A stretch of DNA of 44,976 nt from UBA11098 sp041671525. Lineage in GTDB: Bacteria; Patescibacteriota; Minisyncoccia; Moranbacterales; UBA2206. Below, piece after piece: positions 24,313 through 33,452 of this stretch (positions are counted from its first letter, which is position 1; each line of letters begins with the position of its first letter). The position numbers and the translations under genes are program-made. The stretch spans positions 1 to 44,976 of the forward strand of contig JBAZBJ010000012.1 of assembly GCA_041671525.1 (NCBI GenBank), written 5' to 3'. The notes under the pieces are model-generated. The model was not told where the DNA came from. It worked only from the letters and a program-made list of their open reading frames with translations, and did not search any database.

Positions 24313-24801
24313 CTATACAGGGACAGCAGTCATCTTGGGTTCCAGAGCCTTGGTGGGTGCCAGCACAGTGCAGGCAATCTCAATCAGGAACAAGCCCTTT
24401 CTTGAGAAATCTGCATTGAGTTTGGCAACCATGTTTGCCCTGCAAACAGTGAAAATCAACCCTTTCTTGGGGGTGATCTTGATGGATTTCTCAATGGTTG
24501 CCTTGCTTGCTGGAGCCTCCCATGTGCTGCCATTCTTGGTACCACCAAAAACAGCCACAAGGGTGTCCACATCAGGGTTGGCAATAGAGAAATTGAGTTT
24601 GATGTCACCAGCCTTGGTGCTGGCTTCAACAGGGTCATCCACCTCCTCTACATAGAAAGAGGTTTCCTCAGGGTCTGCCTCTGTGAATTTACAGGTGTTC
24701 TCATAGGTGTAACCAAGGGTGGCAAAGGTTGTGCCAATGCCCCCATCACCCAGAATGTCAGCCACCTCCACAGATGCAAGTCCGATTGTGATTAGTGCCA
24801 T
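24313..24801 (-). CDS. Major tail protein
   Basis: 162 residues, mostly beta: ETSFYVEEVDDPVEASTKAG, DIKLNFSIANPDVDTLVAVF, KGLIFTVCRANMVAKLNADF. Size, position and a strong AGGAGG Shine-Dalgarno seven bases before the ATG (one of the few in the window) suit the abundant tail-tube subunit. It follows the tail-terminator-like gene and is followed by a hairpin and the chaperones. Confidence 0.7.
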   Translation of the reverse strand: MALITIGLASVEVADILGDGGIGTTFATLGYTYENTCKFTEADPEETSFYVEEVDDPVEASTKAGDIKLNFSIANPDVDTLVAVFGGTKNGSTWEAPASKATIEKSIKITPKKGLIFTVCRANMVAKLNADFSRKGLFLIEIACTVLAPTKALEPKMTAVPV

Positions 24802-24828
24802 ATTGTGTTCCTCCTAATAATTGAATGA

Positions 24829-25230
24829 TTAAAAATAGATTCTGAGTTCCAGCCTGAGATTCACAAAGTGTTGATCAGTTTCTGGTTCCTCAATGATTGT
24901 TTGATTGATGATTCTGTAGTGGTAATTCTGTGCCAGATCAGTGTCTTGGTCAAGTGCCTCAGTCACAATATCTGTCAGTTCCTTGAGCCTCTTTGTGTCA
25001 GCCACCATAGTGGTTTTCCCAGAGATGCCCACAGCCTTGTCAGGAGCAAAGATGTTGATGTTGCAGATAGCAATCTGCTCCTCCCCAATGGGCAGGGTTC
25101 CGACCACAATGTCCTCCAGTTTGCTATTCAAGGGTCTTTCAATCTGATAGACCCCACCTGTCATGGTTGTTCCTATACAGGAGGTCACCAGTTGGTAGAG
25201 AAAAGCATTGGTGTCAAAAGTAGTTTTCAT
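24829..25230 (-). CDS. Tail completion / tail terminator-like protein
   Basis: 133 residues with the alternating alpha/beta pattern of tail-terminator (gpU or gp17-like) proteins: FLYQLVTSCIGTTMTGGVYQ, an NxxIFAPD region and the C-terminal strand VNLRLELRIYF. It overlaps the HK97 gp10-like gene by four bases and precedes the major tail gene. Call mainly from synteny. Confidence 0.55.
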   Translation of the reverse strand: MKTTFDTNAFLYQLVTSCIGTTMTGGVYQIERPLNSKLEDIVVGTLPIGEEQIAICNINIFAPDKAVGISGKTTMVADTKRLKELTDIVTEALDQDTDLAQNYHYRIINQTIIEEPETDQHFVNLRLELRIYF

Positions 25231-25676
25231 CTGATCTTCTTTCCTAATTTAGCCATAATCATTGGCAGTTTCTGCTGTGCATACTGTTCTGCAGAGGTGA
25301 GCACATCCCTGTGGTGTTTTGCCTCAACATAGAGGGCATAGTCCATGCCTGCTACTACTATCAAAGCATATCCACTCTTGTACTGTTGTGCCAGTTTCTC
25401 AGCCAGACTGCTGCCCTCTGTGACCCCCACCTCACCTCCAGAGGAGGCAACTTGGAAATCATTCTGGACAATCTGACCTCTTGCCACCACAACATAGCCC
25501 ACACTGCTCCTGAGGTTGCCAGTTTGATCTGTATAGTCACCATTGCTCCTTGCCTGATTCACACACTGCTCACCAAGATATTGCAGATTCCTGATGATGA
25601 TTGCCTCAATGTTTGCCCTTCTCTGCTCAAGATATTTGGCAACATCTCCAGTGCTGAAATTTGGTTTCAGACCCAT
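25227..25676 (-). CDS. HK97 gp10-like head-tail connector / neck protein
   Basis: 149 residues. The stretch CVNQARSNGDYTDQTGNLRS, then a beta hairpin, YALYVEAKHHRDVLTSAEQY and a C-terminal basic helix match the HK97 gp10 / tail-component family (DUF646-like: YxDxTGxLRxS, then YAxxVE). These proteins sit at the head-tail joint. Overlaps both neighbours slightly. Confidence 0.75.
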   Translation of the reverse strand: MGLKPNFSTGDVAKYLEQRRANIEAIIIRNLQYLGEQCVNQARSNGDYTDQTGNLRSSVGYVVVARGQIVQNDFQVASSGGEVGVTEGSSLAEKLAQQYKSGYALIVVAGMDYALYVEAKHHRDVLTSAEQYAQQKLPMIMAKLGKKIR

Positions 25677-25996
25677 GCCCTGCAGTGTAATTGATCTCTC
25701 AGGAACCTGATGATCTTGCCCTCAAGCCTGACCTCCTCACTATTCATCACCCTGACAACTGCCCCAACCTTGAGGGTGGGACAGGTCAGAGGTAATTGTA
25801 TCAAAGAACTGGATGTGACTGCCTGCCCATCTATGGTGGAGATGATTCTGTTCCCCCCTCCACTGACAAAACTCTCATCCCTGCATTTGGAAACCTCTAC
25901 CCATGTTCCAACCTCATCAGAGAACTCCCCTGTGGTGCCCAGAACTGAGTCACCAACTTGGAATTCTTCCAGTTTATATGGATATTGAGTTACCAT
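25667..25996 (-). CDS. Head closure-like protein
   Basis: 109 residues, beta-rich, beginning MVTQYPYKLEEFQVGDSVLG. In the position of the head-closure / stopper gene between the gp6-like connector and the gp10-like protein. No diagnostic motif seen; overlaps both neighbours by seven to ten bases, typical of this module. Confidence 0.5.
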   Translation of the reverse strand: MVTQYPYKLEEFQVGDSVLGTTGEFSDEVGTWVEVSKCRDESFVSGGGNRIISTIDGQAVTSSSLIQLPLTCPTLKVGAVVRVMNSEEVRLEGKIIRFLRDQLHCRAWV

Positions 25997-26313
25997 CTGC
26001 TTGAATGATCTTTGATTTTGGGTTTGGGCACCAGTGTGTTTTCAATCCCAAGGTCAATGCACAGCATTTCATAGTACTGTGCCAGACCTGATGGATTGTA
26101 GTCCACACTGAACCCACCCTCAGTCACTTTTGGTCTTGCCAGCAGGGATGGAATGATGCCAATCAATGCCTTTTGGACTACAGTTGCATCAGATGCAGTG
26201 TAGGTGGCTGATGTGTCAGCCCCTGTTTCTGCCTCCAGTGCAGTGATCTCCTCATCAGAGATGCTGTACCCAAAGGTGGCAAGTTTGACAACAATGTACT
26301 CCTTGATGGTCAT
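25990..26313 (-). CDS. Head-tail connector (gp6/gp15-like)
   Basis: 107 residues, largely helical: MTIKEYIVVKLATFGYSISD, a middle loop, then VVQKALIGIIPSLLA and LAQYYEMLCIDLGIE. Helical connector proteins of about 100 residues regularly follow the capsid gene and sit below the portal. Assigned from size, predicted structure and order. Confidence 0.55.
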   Translation of the reverse strand: MTIKEYIVVKLATFGYSISDEEITALEAETGADTSATYTASDATVVQKALIGIIPSLLARPKVTEGGFSVDYNPSGLAQYYEMLCIDLGIENTLVPKPKIKDHSSRW

Positions 26314-26324
26314 GGCTGGTCAGA

Positions 26325-27410
26325 TTATGCACCAAGCAGCCATGTAGCATTCTTGGTGTCCACCAGATACATTCTGGAGGATAAACCAAGGGCAGGGAAA
26401 GCATTTGCCATCCCTACTGTGCTCTCTGTGAGAGGCTCCTCAGTGGAAAATTTCTTGACCAGAGTTGCACCCCTCCTTGCTTTGACAGCAACAGATTCAG
26501 TCACCTGATCTTCTGCCAGAGGAGCATAGAAAGTGTTGCCCAGAACAAGTTCTGGTACAAACACAGCGACATGATCAGCAAAGGGATTGACAGCCGTTCT
26601 GGTGCCATTGATCTCAATGTTGACATAGGTGTCAATCACCTTGATCTGGGGCAGACCAGCCCTTGCCATGGCAGCATTCACACCCTCAAGGTTTGGCTCA
26701 AGGGAGGTGGAGGTTGCCAACTGCAGCCATGTGGCTGCAAATTCAATCACCTGTGTGCAGAGCAGGAAATCATCAAAGGTGTCCTGATTCATCAGGATGA
26801 ACTTGATGGGATAGCCAGCAGCCTTGGCTGCTTTCACAATAGCCTTGATCTTGGTGATGGGCACAGCAGTTGCTGAGGTTGCCCATGGGATGGCACAGCC
26901 ACTCTTGTTGCCTGTGGGGATGAGGAAATCTACTGCTGTTTCAGTGACAAGCCCTGCATTGTTGGTCTTGCTCAAGGAAACCACACCCTGTGACACAGCC
27001 TGCAGAGCAAGCCATTCCAGACGGGCATTGACACCCTTGAAACAGAACTCAACATCATTGAAAACCCAGTCAAGGAGGGCAGTGCCCCCATCAACGGTCT
27101 GGGCATAGTTGAGCAGTTGGAAATACTCATTCAGTTCGCTTTCAGTTTTATCCCTTGCAATAGCAATCTTGGGGATATCACCCTGCAGCCTCTCAACAAT
27201 CTCCCTTGTCTTTCTGGGAGCCCTGCTGTCAAAGGCAATCACATCAGCAGCCACTGGCACTCCTTGCTCTCCAGCAAGTGCTTTCCATGTCAGGGTGGGT
27301 GTGAATTTGAATGGGAAAAGAGTCGGAAAGTAGAACTCATTGAGGGTCATCTTGTTAAGGAATGCCTGCAGTCCTTTTTCATTCAACCCCTGAATCAATG
27401 TTGCTTTCAT
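26325..27410 (-). CDS. Major capsid protein
   Basis: 361 residues. FYFPTLFPFKFTPTLTWKAL near the N-terminus, then a helical P-domain-like region (RLEWLALQAVSQGVV) and DFLIPTGNKSGCAIPW recall the phage capsid E family (lambda gpE-like) rather than HK97 gp5 sequence types. Position after scaffold-like and decoration-like genes and before connectors fits. A Shine-Dalgarno AGGAGA precedes the ATG. Of about 40 CG dinucleotides in the window six lie in this gene, the densest of any long gene. Confidence 0.75.
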   Translation of the reverse strand: MKATLIQGLNEKGLQAFLNKMTLNEFYFPTLFPFKFTPTLTWKALAGEQGVPVAADVIAFDSRAPRKTREIVERLQGDIPKIAIARDKTESELNEYFQLLNYAQTVDGGTALLDWVFNDVEFCFKGVNARLEWLALQAVSQGVVSLSKTNNAGLVTETAVDFLIPTGNKSGCAIPWATSATAVPITKIKAIVKAAKAAGYPIKFILMNQDTFDDFLLCTQVIEFAATWLQLATSTSLEPNLEGVNAAMARAGLPQIKVIDTYVNIEINGTRTAVNPFADHVAVFVPELVLGNTFYAPLAEDQVTESVAVKARRGATLVKKFSTEEPLTESTVGMANAFPALGLSSRMYLVDTKNATWLLGA

Positions 27411-27439
27411 GTTTTATATCTCCTATTGATTGATGTGGG

Positions 27440-28012
27440 TTAAACAAAGATGAAATGAGGTAGTGCAGCCTTAACAGAGGCATTGTATGCTGGTGCTACA
27501 GCAGTGTTGACAGTACCTCTGACAATGCAGTCCACAGCAGGGTTGCTGCCTGCTACAATGTCAATGGCATGACCTGTGAGTCCCACAGGGGTGTATTTGA
27601 ACAGAGAGTCAGAGGCAGATTCTGCCAGAGCCTCAAATAGTACATCACCAGCAGTCATGGTGACACCAAGGGTGGTGCCAATGTTGATGGTGTCATAGTC
27701 TGAATTGGTGGTGGTGATGGAGGTGATGGCATAGGCAGCACCAGCAAGGAGATTGGTGAGGAAATCACCTACCTTGAAGTCATGCCCTTTGATCACCTTG
27801 TAGGCAGTGGCACTGTCAGTGGCACTTGCCTGCATCACAGCCTGCTTGACAACATGGAACAGCCCATTGGCATCCTTTCCTACAGGTGTTCCTGCAGGGA
27901 GGGAGGTCTGGGTCAGTTCAGATGCTGCAATCACAATGCCACCAACCCAATCCTCCAACTTTGTCAGAAATGGCAAAGGGAGAGTGGATTCAGTTTCTCT
28001 TGTATTTTGCAT
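27440..28012 (-). CDS. Capsid decoration / head fibre-like protein
   Basis: 190 residues from MQNTRETEST at 28012; the frame reaches 28039. Ala/Thr-rich beta protein: VIKGHDFKVGDFLTNLLAGA, YAITSITTTNSDYDTINIGT, DVLFEALAESASDS. This pattern is shared by lambda gpD-like decoration and head-fibre proteins, and in capsid-E phages the decoration gene directly precedes the capsid gene, as here. Confidence 0.5.
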   Translation of the reverse strand: MQNTRETESTLPLPFLTKLEDWVGGIVIAASELTQTSLPAGTPVGKDANGLFHVVKQAVMQASATDSATAYKVIKGHDFKVGDFLTNLLAGAAYAITSITTTNSDYDTINIGTTLGVTMTAGDVLFEALAESASDSLFKYTPVGLTGHAIDIVAGSNPAVDCIVRGTVNTAVAPAYNASVKAALPHFIFV

Positions 28013-28039
28013 GGTTGAAATAGGTTGAAAGTTAAACAA

Positions 28040-28720
28040 TTAGAGTTTCTTTCCTCCCAATCCAGCAACCTCTGCCTTGGCTGGGTCTGCAAACTTGGTA
28101 TCAAGGTAATTCTTGACCCCCTCTGTCAGACCATCCTTGTCAGTTTTTGTGGATAGTACAGGTCTTGTGCTGTTTCCCAGCCCTTGGTCTGCCAAGTCCT
28201 GAGCAAATGTCTTGTAATTCTCAGAAATCTCTCCAGCAAGGCTGGTAACCTCTGAGTCATCCTTGAATGTCCTGCCTTTGATGGCTGGGGTGTAGTATTT
28301 CTCTGGCACCTCCAGTTCTTTCAGTTTGGCAATCAGGGTCTGCTGGTGCACCTTGCCCATGTTCTCAGTTTTCAAAGCCTCTACCTGTGAGAGCAGGGTC
28401 TTGTTCTGGTCAATCATGGCTTGTGCCCATGCTGGAACATCCTCAGTGGGAGGGTCACCATCTTTCTTGGGGGGTGTTTTCCCTTTGAGTTTGGTGATCT
28501 CATCCTTGAGGGTGGTGTTCTCCTGCTGAAAAGCAGTCACCCTCCTGTCATTCTCAGATTGCATTGTGGTCAAGAGTGGGAGAACTCCCTCTACTGAGGC
28601 AGCAACATCCTCCTCCTTTGTCACAGTAGCAGCCAACCACACAGCCACCCCTGTCAGAACCTCATTTGCCACCCCTGCAGCCTTTGCTTTCAGTAGTGCC
28701 AAGATTTTCTCTTTAAACAT
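28040..28720 (-). CDS. Scaffold-like protein
   Basis: 226 residues, highly charged and helical, with a coiled coil at about 50-80 (MQSENDRRVTAFQQENTTLK), a Pro/Lys/Asp-rich hinge (GKTPPKKDGDPPTED) and a second helical part. Composition and place just before decoration and capsid genes suit an internal scaffold. No protease motif seen. It has its own upstream -7 box at 28757-28765. Confidence 0.55.
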   Translation of the reverse strand: MFKEKILALLKAKAAGVANEVLTGVAVWLAATVTKEEDVAASVEGVLPLLTTMQSENDRRVTAFQQENTTLKDEITKLKGKTPPKKDGDPPTEDVPAWAQAMIDQNKTLLSQVEALKTENMGKVHQQTLIAKLKELEVPEKYYTPAIKGRTFKDDSEVTSLAGEISENYKTFAQDLADQGLGNSTRPVLSTKTDKDGLTEGVKNYLDTKFADPAKAEVAGLGGKKL

Positions 28721-28756
28721 AGGAATTGATTTTTTTGGTTAATGAATTGTTAATGC

Positions 28757-28765
28757 ACAAATGTA
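28757..28765 (-). promoter_or_regulatory. Bacteroidetes-type -7 box before the scaffold/capsid genes
   Basis: TACATTTGT on the minus strand, 36 bases upstream of the ATG at 28720, matches TAnnTTTGY. No -33 TTTG at standard spacing. Just upstream (minus sense) lies AGGGGC-TGGGAT-GCCCCT, a hairpin at 28775-28792 that could end transcription from the portal side. Confidence 0.4.
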
Positions 28766-28813
28766 TGTTATTGAGGGGCATCCCAGCCCCTTGTGAGCAT
28801 CAAAAGTTATAGA

Positions 28814-29020
28814 CTACACAACAGGGGGCTCTTTGCCTTGTGTGTTAAGGGGTTCAAAGACAAGGGTTCCCTTTTGACCCCTCATGGGGTGGTCATGCAC
28901 CTCTCCCTGCCAGAATATCTCATCTGGGATGCCTGCTGGGAATGGCACACAAGTGTGGGGTTCATCCCCCAGCATGATCTGGTGCTTGCATCTGTAGCAA
29001 TCTGGTGCCTGTATTGACAT
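28814..29020 (-). CDS. Small zinc-binding-like protein
   Basis: 68 residues. CYRCKHQIMLGDEPHTC (about 8-24) gives two Cys pairs/His typical of a small zinc ribbon; the remainder (GIPDEIFWQGEVHDHPM) is unlike known domains. It sits in the head operon between the MuF and scaffold genes. Its end overlaps a repeated AAAAGTTAT element (28797-28825). Function unknown. Confidence 0.6.
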   Translation of the reverse strand: MSIQAPDCYRCKHQIMLGDEPHTCVPFPAGIPDEIFWQGEVHDHPMRGQKGTLVFEPLNTQGKEPPVV

Positions 29021-29029
29021 ATCTGTGTT

Positions 29030-31816
29030 TTATAGGTTTCCTTTGAAATATTCATCAATCAGAGCCCTGACAGCCAAGGCATAGGTATTGGTGCAGTTGG
29101 GATCAAATGAGTAGGAAAAGCATTCTGCAGCAAACTCATGGATGTTCTCATCAGCATAGTTGGAAACAAACCAGCCCTCCTTGGGGTTTTTCATCCAGTT
29201 GGTCAGTTCAATGTTCCTTTTCTGCAGCACACCCACCTCATCATCTATTTTCTTGATGGCATCATCAACCATGTCTGGGGTGAATTCACCACTGTTGATC
29301 TTTCTGATGACATCATTCCTGTCATGCCAGAGTTGAATCACCCTGTCAGAGTTCTTTTTCATCTCCTCCTTGGCAGCAGCAAATGCCTCTTTCTTGCTGA
29401 CATTATAGGCTTTCCTGATCTCATTGATCTTAGCATTGAATTCTGGAACAGATGAGAAATGGAGGGTATTTGAGGTCAGGACATGACCAAATTCATGCCT
29501 GTTGATGGCAATCCTGCCAATATTGCCACCCTTGAGTCCTGCCCCCTCAGTGGGAGGGTGCCATCCCTGCCTGACATCACTGGCAAATTGTAGTTCAAGT
29601 TTGTCAGGCTCTATCCACCATGATTTCTTGATATTGTAGGTGTTATGGGAGGCACTGGCATAGGCTCTGGGTCTGCTTTCCCATCCAAAGGTGATTCTCC
29701 TTTTGAACCCATACTGAGTCCTCAGGTTGTGGAACTCCTCAAATATCTGCCTCCTGACCTCTGGCTTGATGTCACCCCACATATCCTCCACATTCAGCAC
29801 CTCATCAGCCCACTGTTTGAACTCAACTGGGTTCTTGAGGGATGCCAACTGGTCATGGATGCTTTTTGAGGCATCCCATGGTTTCTTTACCACTGGAGGG
29901 GGCTCAATCTTGGCTGGAATGTGAACCCTGCCATTGGCTTTATCAATGAATTCCTCAATCAAGTCCTTGGTGTATGGGTCTTTCAACATCCCTCTCTTGT
30001 AGAGGATATAAGATTCATTAAGAAACTCAGGGGCACTCTGGAATGCCTTGACAGTGTACTGCATCCTGTAGTTCCTGTCCTTGAGTGCCTCAGCCATCCT
30101 GTTGGATGCTTTCTCCATAAGCCTCATATCTGCTGACCTGACAGAACTCCTCAGAATGTCCATCCTGCCACCAGTGACCACATCAGAGAGCCTGTTCAAA
30201 TATTCCATCTGCATATCTGCAGCACATTTCCATTCTGGAGTGGACAGGAGTTGATTCTTGAGTTGCTCAATCCTTGTGTTGTATGAGGCAGTATATTTCC
30301 TCATCTTGAGCCTCTTGAACTCAGCCAACCTTGCCTCCAATTCACCAATCTGCACCCTGATGGCTTCATGGAGGTTCTTTTTGGTTGCAAAGGCTGCTCT
30401 AATGTCCTCAATATTGATGAACATGGAGGCTCCATCCTCAAAACCAAGGGTGTCCACCTCTGAAAAGTTTTTCCCCCTCATGGAGGTGATCTTTTTGAAT
30501 TTCATGGGGGCATCTTTCTGGAGTTTCCAGAGAGTCCTATTGACCTCATTTGCCTCCTCCAGTGTCAGTTCATCATAGAACACCCCATCTGCCAGCCCTG
30601 CATCCTCTGCCCATTTCTGGGCATCCTTGACTGTGTTCTGCAACTCAAAGTCCTTGATGCCTGCCTTTGGTGGCTCTGGCACAGGAACAGGTGGCTTGGG
30701 CACTGGGGGTGGCACAGGTGCTGGTACAGGCACTGGAGGGGGTGCAACCTTGCCAATCTGGAGCCCTCCCCTGAGGGTGCCTCCCTTGAAATTGTCTTTC
30801 ACCCAGTAGGGTTGGGATTTCCAGCCCTCACTCCTTTTCATGTTCTTTTCCACCCAGTTGTTGAACCCTTTTGGGGTGTCCCAGATGGTATTGGGGCTCA
30901 CATAGCCTGAGATATCCTCTCCAGCCAGCATCTTGTCCTCAATCATGTTGAATTCATCCTCATCCTGCAGGATGTTGGTCACATAGCATCTGCACTGGGG
31001 ATGCCAGCCTCCAAACTTGAACCCCTTTGGGTATTTGCCCTTGAGTTCATCACAGACATCCACAAAAGGCACCCCATTGAGGGTGTGGTTGTTGCTCAGA
31101 TGCACCTCAAAGCCTACCACAAAGTCCAACTGGACTGTCCTGTAGAAATCAGAGTACCTGTAGGCAAGGTTGTGCTCTGTCCTTGCCACCCTCATGGCAT
31201 TCTTGTAGGATGATCTGTAGACCCCCTGCCCTGAGTGGTAGGATTGTGCTGCCTTGGACAGGTGTAGGTTCCCTCTTGCATCCCTAACCCTCCTGTAGAG
31301 CCTGTTGGGCTCATTGAGGGACTGCCTGATGTCCTGAGAGAGCAGTTGGGCACTCTTACCATCATACAGGCTCATGTCTATTGCCATCTCCAGATTGACC
31401 TTGTGCTCATTGGTGATTCTCCAAACCCTGTCAGACAGGTTCATTCCTGCCTGTTTTCTGACCTTGAAAGCATCTCTGGCATCCTCATTGTGCTGCATCC
31501 ACTGTTCTGGGGGTCTTGGCTTGTTCTTGCTCCATCCCTTGACCAGCCTGTCATTGTTGACATTGGCATGGTACCACTCCAGATCAATTCCCTTTTCAAT
31601 CAACATCTGGGTATTGTCATGGAGTTCAGTCAGGATTCTGTTCATCTCCTTGGATGTCTGGGGATAGTTGATGATGTTGAATGGCTTGGTGGGGTCATAA
31701 CCTATCACCTTTCCAGCCATGGCTGCTGCCTCATCAGTGGCTTGTTGCCATAGCCTCTTGATCTTGGCAAGGTAGCCTGCCACCCTCTGCTGGTGAGCCA
31801 ATTCCTCTGGAGTCAT
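29030..31816 (-). CDS. MuF-type minor head protein fused to a zinc metallopeptidase
   Basis: 928 residues. About 150-285 is a MuF domain: ARTEHNLAYRYSDFYR (211-226) and GWHPQCRC (270-277), a pattern typical of phage head morphogenesis proteins that enter the capsid. A proline-rich linker (358-383, PPPVPVPAPVPPPVPKPPVP) leads to about 540 further residues. The C-terminal domain has HEFGH (774-778), an HExxH zinc site, and HEFAAE (893-898) as a candidate third ligand. MuF proteins are known to carry C-terminal toxin or effector domains, so delivery of the peptidase into the host with the DNA is a reasonable inference. Confidence 0.8.
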   Translation of the reverse strand: MTPEELAHQQRVAGYLAKIKRLWQQATDEAAAMAGKVIGYDPTKPFNIINYPQTSKEMNRILTELHDNTQMLIEKGIDLEWYHANVNNDRLVKGWSKNKPRPPEQWMQHNEDARDAFKVRKQAGMNLSDRVWRITNEHKVNLEMAIDMSLYDGKSAQLLSQDIRQSLNEPNRLYRRVRDARGNLHLSKAAQSYHSGQGVYRSSYKNAMRVARTEHNLAYRYSDFYRTVQLDFVVGFEVHLSNNHTLNGVPFVDVCDELKGKYPKGFKFGGWHPQCRCYVTNILQDEDEFNMIEDKMLAGEDISGYVSPNTIWDTPKGFNNWVEKNMKRSEGWKSQPYWVKDNFKGGTLRGGLQIGKVAPPPVPVPAPVPPPVPKPPVPVPEPPKAGIKDFELQNTVKDAQKWAEDAGLADGVFYDELTLEEANEVNRTLWKLQKDAPMKFKKITSMRGKNFSEVDTLGFEDGASMFINIEDIRAAFATKKNLHEAIRVQIGELEARLAEFKRLKMRKYTASYNTRIEQLKNQLLSTPEWKCAADMQMEYLNRLSDVVTGGRMDILRSSVRSADMRLMEKASNRMAEALKDRNYRMQYTVKAFQSAPEFLNESYILYKRGMLKDPYTKDLIEEFIDKANGRVHIPAKIEPPPVVKKPWDASKSIHDQLASLKNPVEFKQWADEVLNVEDMWGDIKPEVRRQIFEEFHNLRTQYGFKRRITFGWESRPRAYASASHNTYNIKKSWWIEPDKLELQFASDVRQGWHPPTEGAGLKGGNIGRIAINRHEFGHVLTSNTLHFSSVPEFNAKINEIRKAYNVSKKEAFAAAKEEMKKNSDRVIQLWHDRNDVIRKINSGEFTPDMVDDAIKKIDDEVGVLQKRNIELTNWMKNPKEGWFVSNYADENIHEFAAECFSYSFDPNCTNTYALAVRALIDEYFKGNL

Positions 31817-32052
31817 CAGTTTGCTGGTGTTACACTGTAGAAAAACAGTTCTTTGAATTCCTTGTAGGTGATTCTCAGGAGCAGATCAGCCCCTATGTCC
31901 ATCCTGACACAGGTGCAACCATCCCCAGCATCATTGAATGCCTCAATGGCATCCAGATTGACTGTGGCAGGGAGGTCTTTTTCATTAGGCTCTCCTGTGA
32001 TGGGGTCATCCTCATGGGTCACAAACACCCCTATGAATTCCCTGTACCTCAT
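31816..32052 (-). CDS. Small acidic protein of unknown function
   Basis: 78 residues between portal and MuF genes, with single-base and four-base overlaps to its neighbours. Sequence MRYREFIGVFVTHEDDPITG, then a short beta/helix module ending TYKEFKELFFYSV. No domain recognised. Coupled translation implies co-expression with head genes. Confidence 0.6.
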   Translation of the reverse strand: MRYREFIGVFVTHEDDPITGEPNEKDLPATVNLDAIEAFNDAGDGCTCVRMDIGADLLLRITYKEFKELFFYSVTPAN

Positions 32053-33440
32053 ATTGTAGACTCTCCAATGTCCTGCTGGGCTGCCTTGTCTGTTTCCTCT
32101 GTGATCTGGGTGAACTCAGCATCCACATCCTCCACCAGACCACTGTACTCCACAGATGTTTTCTGGGACATGATGGGCTTGTTGCCATTGGCTGTGACAA
32201 GGGTTTCCACAAGGGTCTTGAGGTCATCCACCATGAATGGGGTCACATCTGGCACTATCTCCAGATTGACCTCCTTGGCAAGGGATGTGTTCATTAGGGC
32301 ACAGAAAGCCTTGAGCAGATTGATTCTCCTCTGGAGGTACTCATCAAAGATTTCCAGTTTTTCCTGCACCTTGAGATGGGCATCCAGAAACATCAGTTTC
32401 AGAGCCACTCCAGACACTGCACCCACTCCCTTGAGGCTTTCAAAGGAGATGTCAGGTGTCTGGCTGATGGTGTAGACCATGTTGAGGAGGTTGCTGATCT
32501 CCAGTTTGACTGACTCAGGGGCTGATTGCCATGCAAGGTACTCAGCAGTGGCACCATCCTCCCCCTCAATGATGGCTCCAGATTCCCCCTTTTTGGAGAA
32601 TCCAACAATGGTGCCTGTGACAAAGATTTTGGGGCTGGCATGGTAGTCATTGGTGTCAGCAAAGTTGCTCAAGAGTTTCTCCAGCCTGTCTATGAGTCCC
32701 TGCACATTGTACCACTCCTGCTTGTCCTGCCTGCCATAGATGATGGGTATCTTTTGGAGGACACTGGCAGTGGTGAGTTCAATGACCCATCCCTCCTTTT
32801 CCTCCTTGAATTTGATGTATTTCTCAGCAGTCCATGTTTCAAAGTACTTGACAGCATTTCCATCAGGGGCTGTGAGGGTGTAGCCTCTTGAGAATGCCAC
32901 CAGATCACCCAGATTGTCAAAGATAGGGAACAACTCATCCCCATTCAGAGGACTGAATAGAGCCACCCTGAGTTTGAACTTGGAGGGAAAGCCATAGAAC
33001 TCATTCTGCTCCTCTACAGGGAACCAGCACTCTGCTGCCTCTGTAGCCTTGAACATCTCCCTTGCCACCCTCCTATTGAATGAGTTGACCTTGACCTTGG
33101 CTTGTATTTTCTTGATTGCCTCATAGAGGGTTTTCTGCTGATCACTCTCTGGCTTGCTCTGGTACTTGACAGGGTTGCCAAACAGGAAAGCCACTGCTCT
33201 CTTGACAATCAACTGCTGCAGGGCTATAGCCACCCTGCCCACTGACTCAATGCTTGTTACGTTGCCAGCCTCATCCTTGATCTGCTTGTCAGGTCTTTTG
33301 GCAATGTCCATGATGTCATGCTGTTGCTGATCATACTGCTTTTCAATGTTGGTGATGTCTGGGGCTGCAGGATATCTTTTCTGCAGTTCTTTCACCTGAT
33401 CTGCCACACTTGGGAGTGCTAATATGTCTTTAAGTTCCAT
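32049..33440 (-). CDS. Portal protein (SPP1 gp6-like type)
   Basis: 463 residues. VKRAVAFLFGNPVKYQSKPE (about 78-97), a NRRVAREMF helix and the C-terminal run KLMFLDAHLKVQEKLEIFDE with LQRRINLLKAF follow the pattern of SPP1 gp6-like portals. Located directly after large terminase and before the MuF gene. The C-terminus is acidic (VDAEFTQITEETDKAAQQD). It forms the dodecameric DNA entry channel at one capsid vertex. Confidence 0.8.
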   Translation of the reverse strand: MELKDILALPSVADQVKELQKRYPAAPDITNIEKQYDQQQHDIMDIAKRPDKQIKDEAGNVTSIESVGRVAIALQQLIVKRAVAFLFGNPVKYQSKPESDQQKTLYEAIKKIQAKVKVNSFNRRVAREMFKATEAAECWFPVEEQNEFYGFPSKFKLRVALFSPLNGDELFPIFDNLGDLVAFSRGYTLTAPDGNAVKYFETWTAEKYIKFKEEKEGWVIELTTASVLQKIPIIYGRQDKQEWYNVQGLIDRLEKLLSNFADTNDYHASPKIFVTGTIVGFSKKGESGAIIEGEDGATAEYLAWQSAPESVKLEISNLLNMVYTISQTPDISFESLKGVGAVSGVALKLMFLDAHLKVQEKLEIFDEYLQRRINLLKAFCALMNTSLAKEVNLEIVPDVTPFMVDDLKTLVETLVTANGNKPIMSQKTSVEYSGLVEDVDAEFTQITEETDKAAQQDIGESTI

Positions 33441-33452
33441 TGTTGTAGGGTA

